64,000 nucleotides of DNA, taken from contig CANQNE010000001.1 of the NCBI GenBank assembly GCA_947625135.1, positions 62,001 to 126,000 of the forward strand. Reading direction: 5' to 3'. Under the pieces are notes generated by a model. It saw only the letters and a program-made list of their open reading frames with translations, was not told the origin of the DNA and ran no database searches. Of this stretch, positions 62,873 to 64,000 are shown one piece after another; the first letter of the stretch is position 1; each line of letters begins with the position of its first letter. This DNA comes from an uncultured Lachnospiraceae bacterium (GTDB lineage Bacteria > Bacillota > Clostridia > Lachnospirales > Lachnospiraceae). A program made the translations under genes and the position numbers.

Positions 62873-64000
62873 AACGGAAGACAATTATATTTTTACATAC
62901 CACGAAGCAATCACTTCAGGACAGATCCGCGCCGGAAAATGGATCCTTACGGTCTATAGGATTCTTACGGAGGGGATCCGGACTGGCAGGTGGGATTTTG
63001 ACAAGAAAAAAGCAGACAGGGCGATCACGTTTATTGAGAACTATTGTCATCACAGCAAGGGCAGAAACGACTTGCTGGTGCTGGAGCTGTGGCAAAAGGC
63101 GATCGTATACGCCATCTTTGGCGTGATGGACCCGAAGACAGGGTTCAGGCAGTTCCGCGAGGTCTTCCTGCTGGTAGGCCGGAAAAACGGAAAAAGCCTG
63201 TTCGCCGCGGCGATCATGGCATACGTGGCTTACATAGACGGAGAGTTCGGCAGCGAGATCTATTGTCTTGCGCCGAAACTGGAGCAGGCGGATATCGTCT
63301 ATGACTGTTTTTATAAGATTGTGTTGTCGGAAGATGAGCTGGCGGACATATCAAAAAAGAGAAGGTCAGACATCTATATTGAGGAGCTGAACACCACGAT
63401 CAAAAAGCTGGCGTTTAACTCCAAGAAAGCCGACGGCTTTAACCCGATGATGACGGTCAATGATGAGATGGAGGCGTGGCCGGGAGACCAGGGATTAAAG
63501 CAGTATGATGTCATGGTATCCGGTACCGGGAGCAGGAAAGAGCCTCTCACGCTGTCTACTTCCACCGCCGGCTATGTAGACGATGGGGTTTTTGATGAGC
63601 TGTTCTGCCGGGCGACGGCATTTTTGAAGGGAGAAGGCAAAGAAGAAAGATTGCTGCCGTTTCTCTACATGAGCGACGACCCGGAACATTGGTATGAAAA
63701 GACGGAAATTGAAAAGGCAAATCCGAATATGGGCGTATCCGTCCAGTGGTCTTTTTACGAGGATCAGATTGTCAAGGCTATGACATCCTTGCCGACAAAA
63801 GTGGAGTTCCTTGCAAAATACTGCTGTATCAAGCAAAACTCCGCGACTGCATGGCTGGATTATCAGACGGTTGACAAGGCGTATTCAGGGACGCACCTGA
63901 GCCTGGAAGATTTTCGCGGCTGTTATTGCGTGCTGGGCATTGACTTGTCAAAGACCACGGACCTCACGGCGGTATGTCTCGTCATAGAGCGGAAGGGGAA
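62865..64000 (+). CDS. Phage terminase large subunit (truncated by the window)
   Basis: 378 complete codons visible; the gene runs past the window. The ATPase has Walker A VGRKNGKS and an acidic Walker B-like TVNDEMEAW, plus LSTSTAGY coupling motif. Near the window end GIDLSKTTDLTAV begins the nuclease domain. HK97-type headful or cos packaging motor. The ATG overlaps the small-subunit gene. Confidence 0.93.
   Translation, partial: MRKTEDNYIFTYHEAITSGQIRAGKWILTVYRILTEGIRTGRWDFDKKKADRAITFIENYCHHSKGRNDLLVLELWQKAIVYAIFGVMDPKTGFRQFREVFLLVGRKNGKSLFAAAIMAYVAYIDGEFGSEIYCLAPKLEQADIVYDCFYKIVLSEDELADISKKRRSDIYIEELNTTIKKLAFNSKKADGFNPMMTVNDEMEAWPGDQGLKQYDVMVSGTGSRKEPLTLSTSTAGYVDDGVFDELFCRATAFLKGEGKEERLLPFLYMSDDPEHWYEKTEIEKANPNMGVSVQWSFYEDQIVKAMTSLPTKVEFLAKYCCIKQNSATAWLDYQTVDKAYSGTHLSLEDFRGCYCVLGIDLSKTTDLTAVCLVIERKG

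Overview
The window looks like the chromosome of a gut-type Lachnospiraceae (Clostridia, Bacillota). It carries the sporulation flippase SpoVB, a Rex redox repressor, a dimeric eukaryal-type GlyRS, a fused large PurL, a DUF5688 protein, an acpS-nnrDE-alr-mazF block, strong AGGAGG-type ribosome binding sites and TTGACA/TATAAT promoters. A tailed prophage begins near 51.9 kb and runs off the right edge.

Region 1 (1-39.4 kb) is housekeeping chromosome. In order it holds a secreted LamG/dockerin protein with a TPTPE-repeat linker; a small catabolic operon (transaldolase-like, Asp/Glu racemase-like, BKACE, TatD); an ABC-F ATPase; rex, acpS, nnrDE, alr and a lone mazF; an AEC transporter; a 64-bp tandem repeat block; an L,D-transpeptidase; leuS; an Rrf2 regulator with nifS and nifU for Fe-S clusters; cysE; a KDG-kinase-like gene; DAHP synthase, SpoVB, a second nifS, a PHP histidinol phosphatase and a PIG-V-like mannosyltransferase; then DUF5688, glyS, a CDF exporter, galK, an amidase, purL (behind a structured leader) and a VOC protein. 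It ends with tRNA-Val and tRNA-Met.

Region 2 (39.4-50.5 kb) is an accessory segment bounded by two identical 74-bp tRNA-Met genes. It holds an AAA/DUF4143 ATPase, a two-component system, and a divergent operon. That operon encodes a lipoprotein fusing an Asp-box (propeller-like) domain to a solute-binding protein, two sugar-type ABC permeases, an HlyD-like adaptor and a MacB-like half permease, with no ATPase. It ends in remnants of a second two-component system and a truncated phosphoesterase gene.

Region 3 (50.5-64 kb) starts with a K+ channel gene and a broken small-protein gene. The prophage follows: a divergent repressor/early promoter with four TTGCTA-type sites, small early genes, PcfK/AcrIIA9-like and PcfJ-like genes, a Dam methylase gene broken by a stop codon, a hairpin-rich intergenic stretch before an HUH rolling-circle Rep, a VRR-NUC nuclease, a likely late regulator, HNH endonuclease, and terminase small and large subunits (the last cut by the window edge). 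No integrase or structural gene is visible, so the prophage continues to the right.
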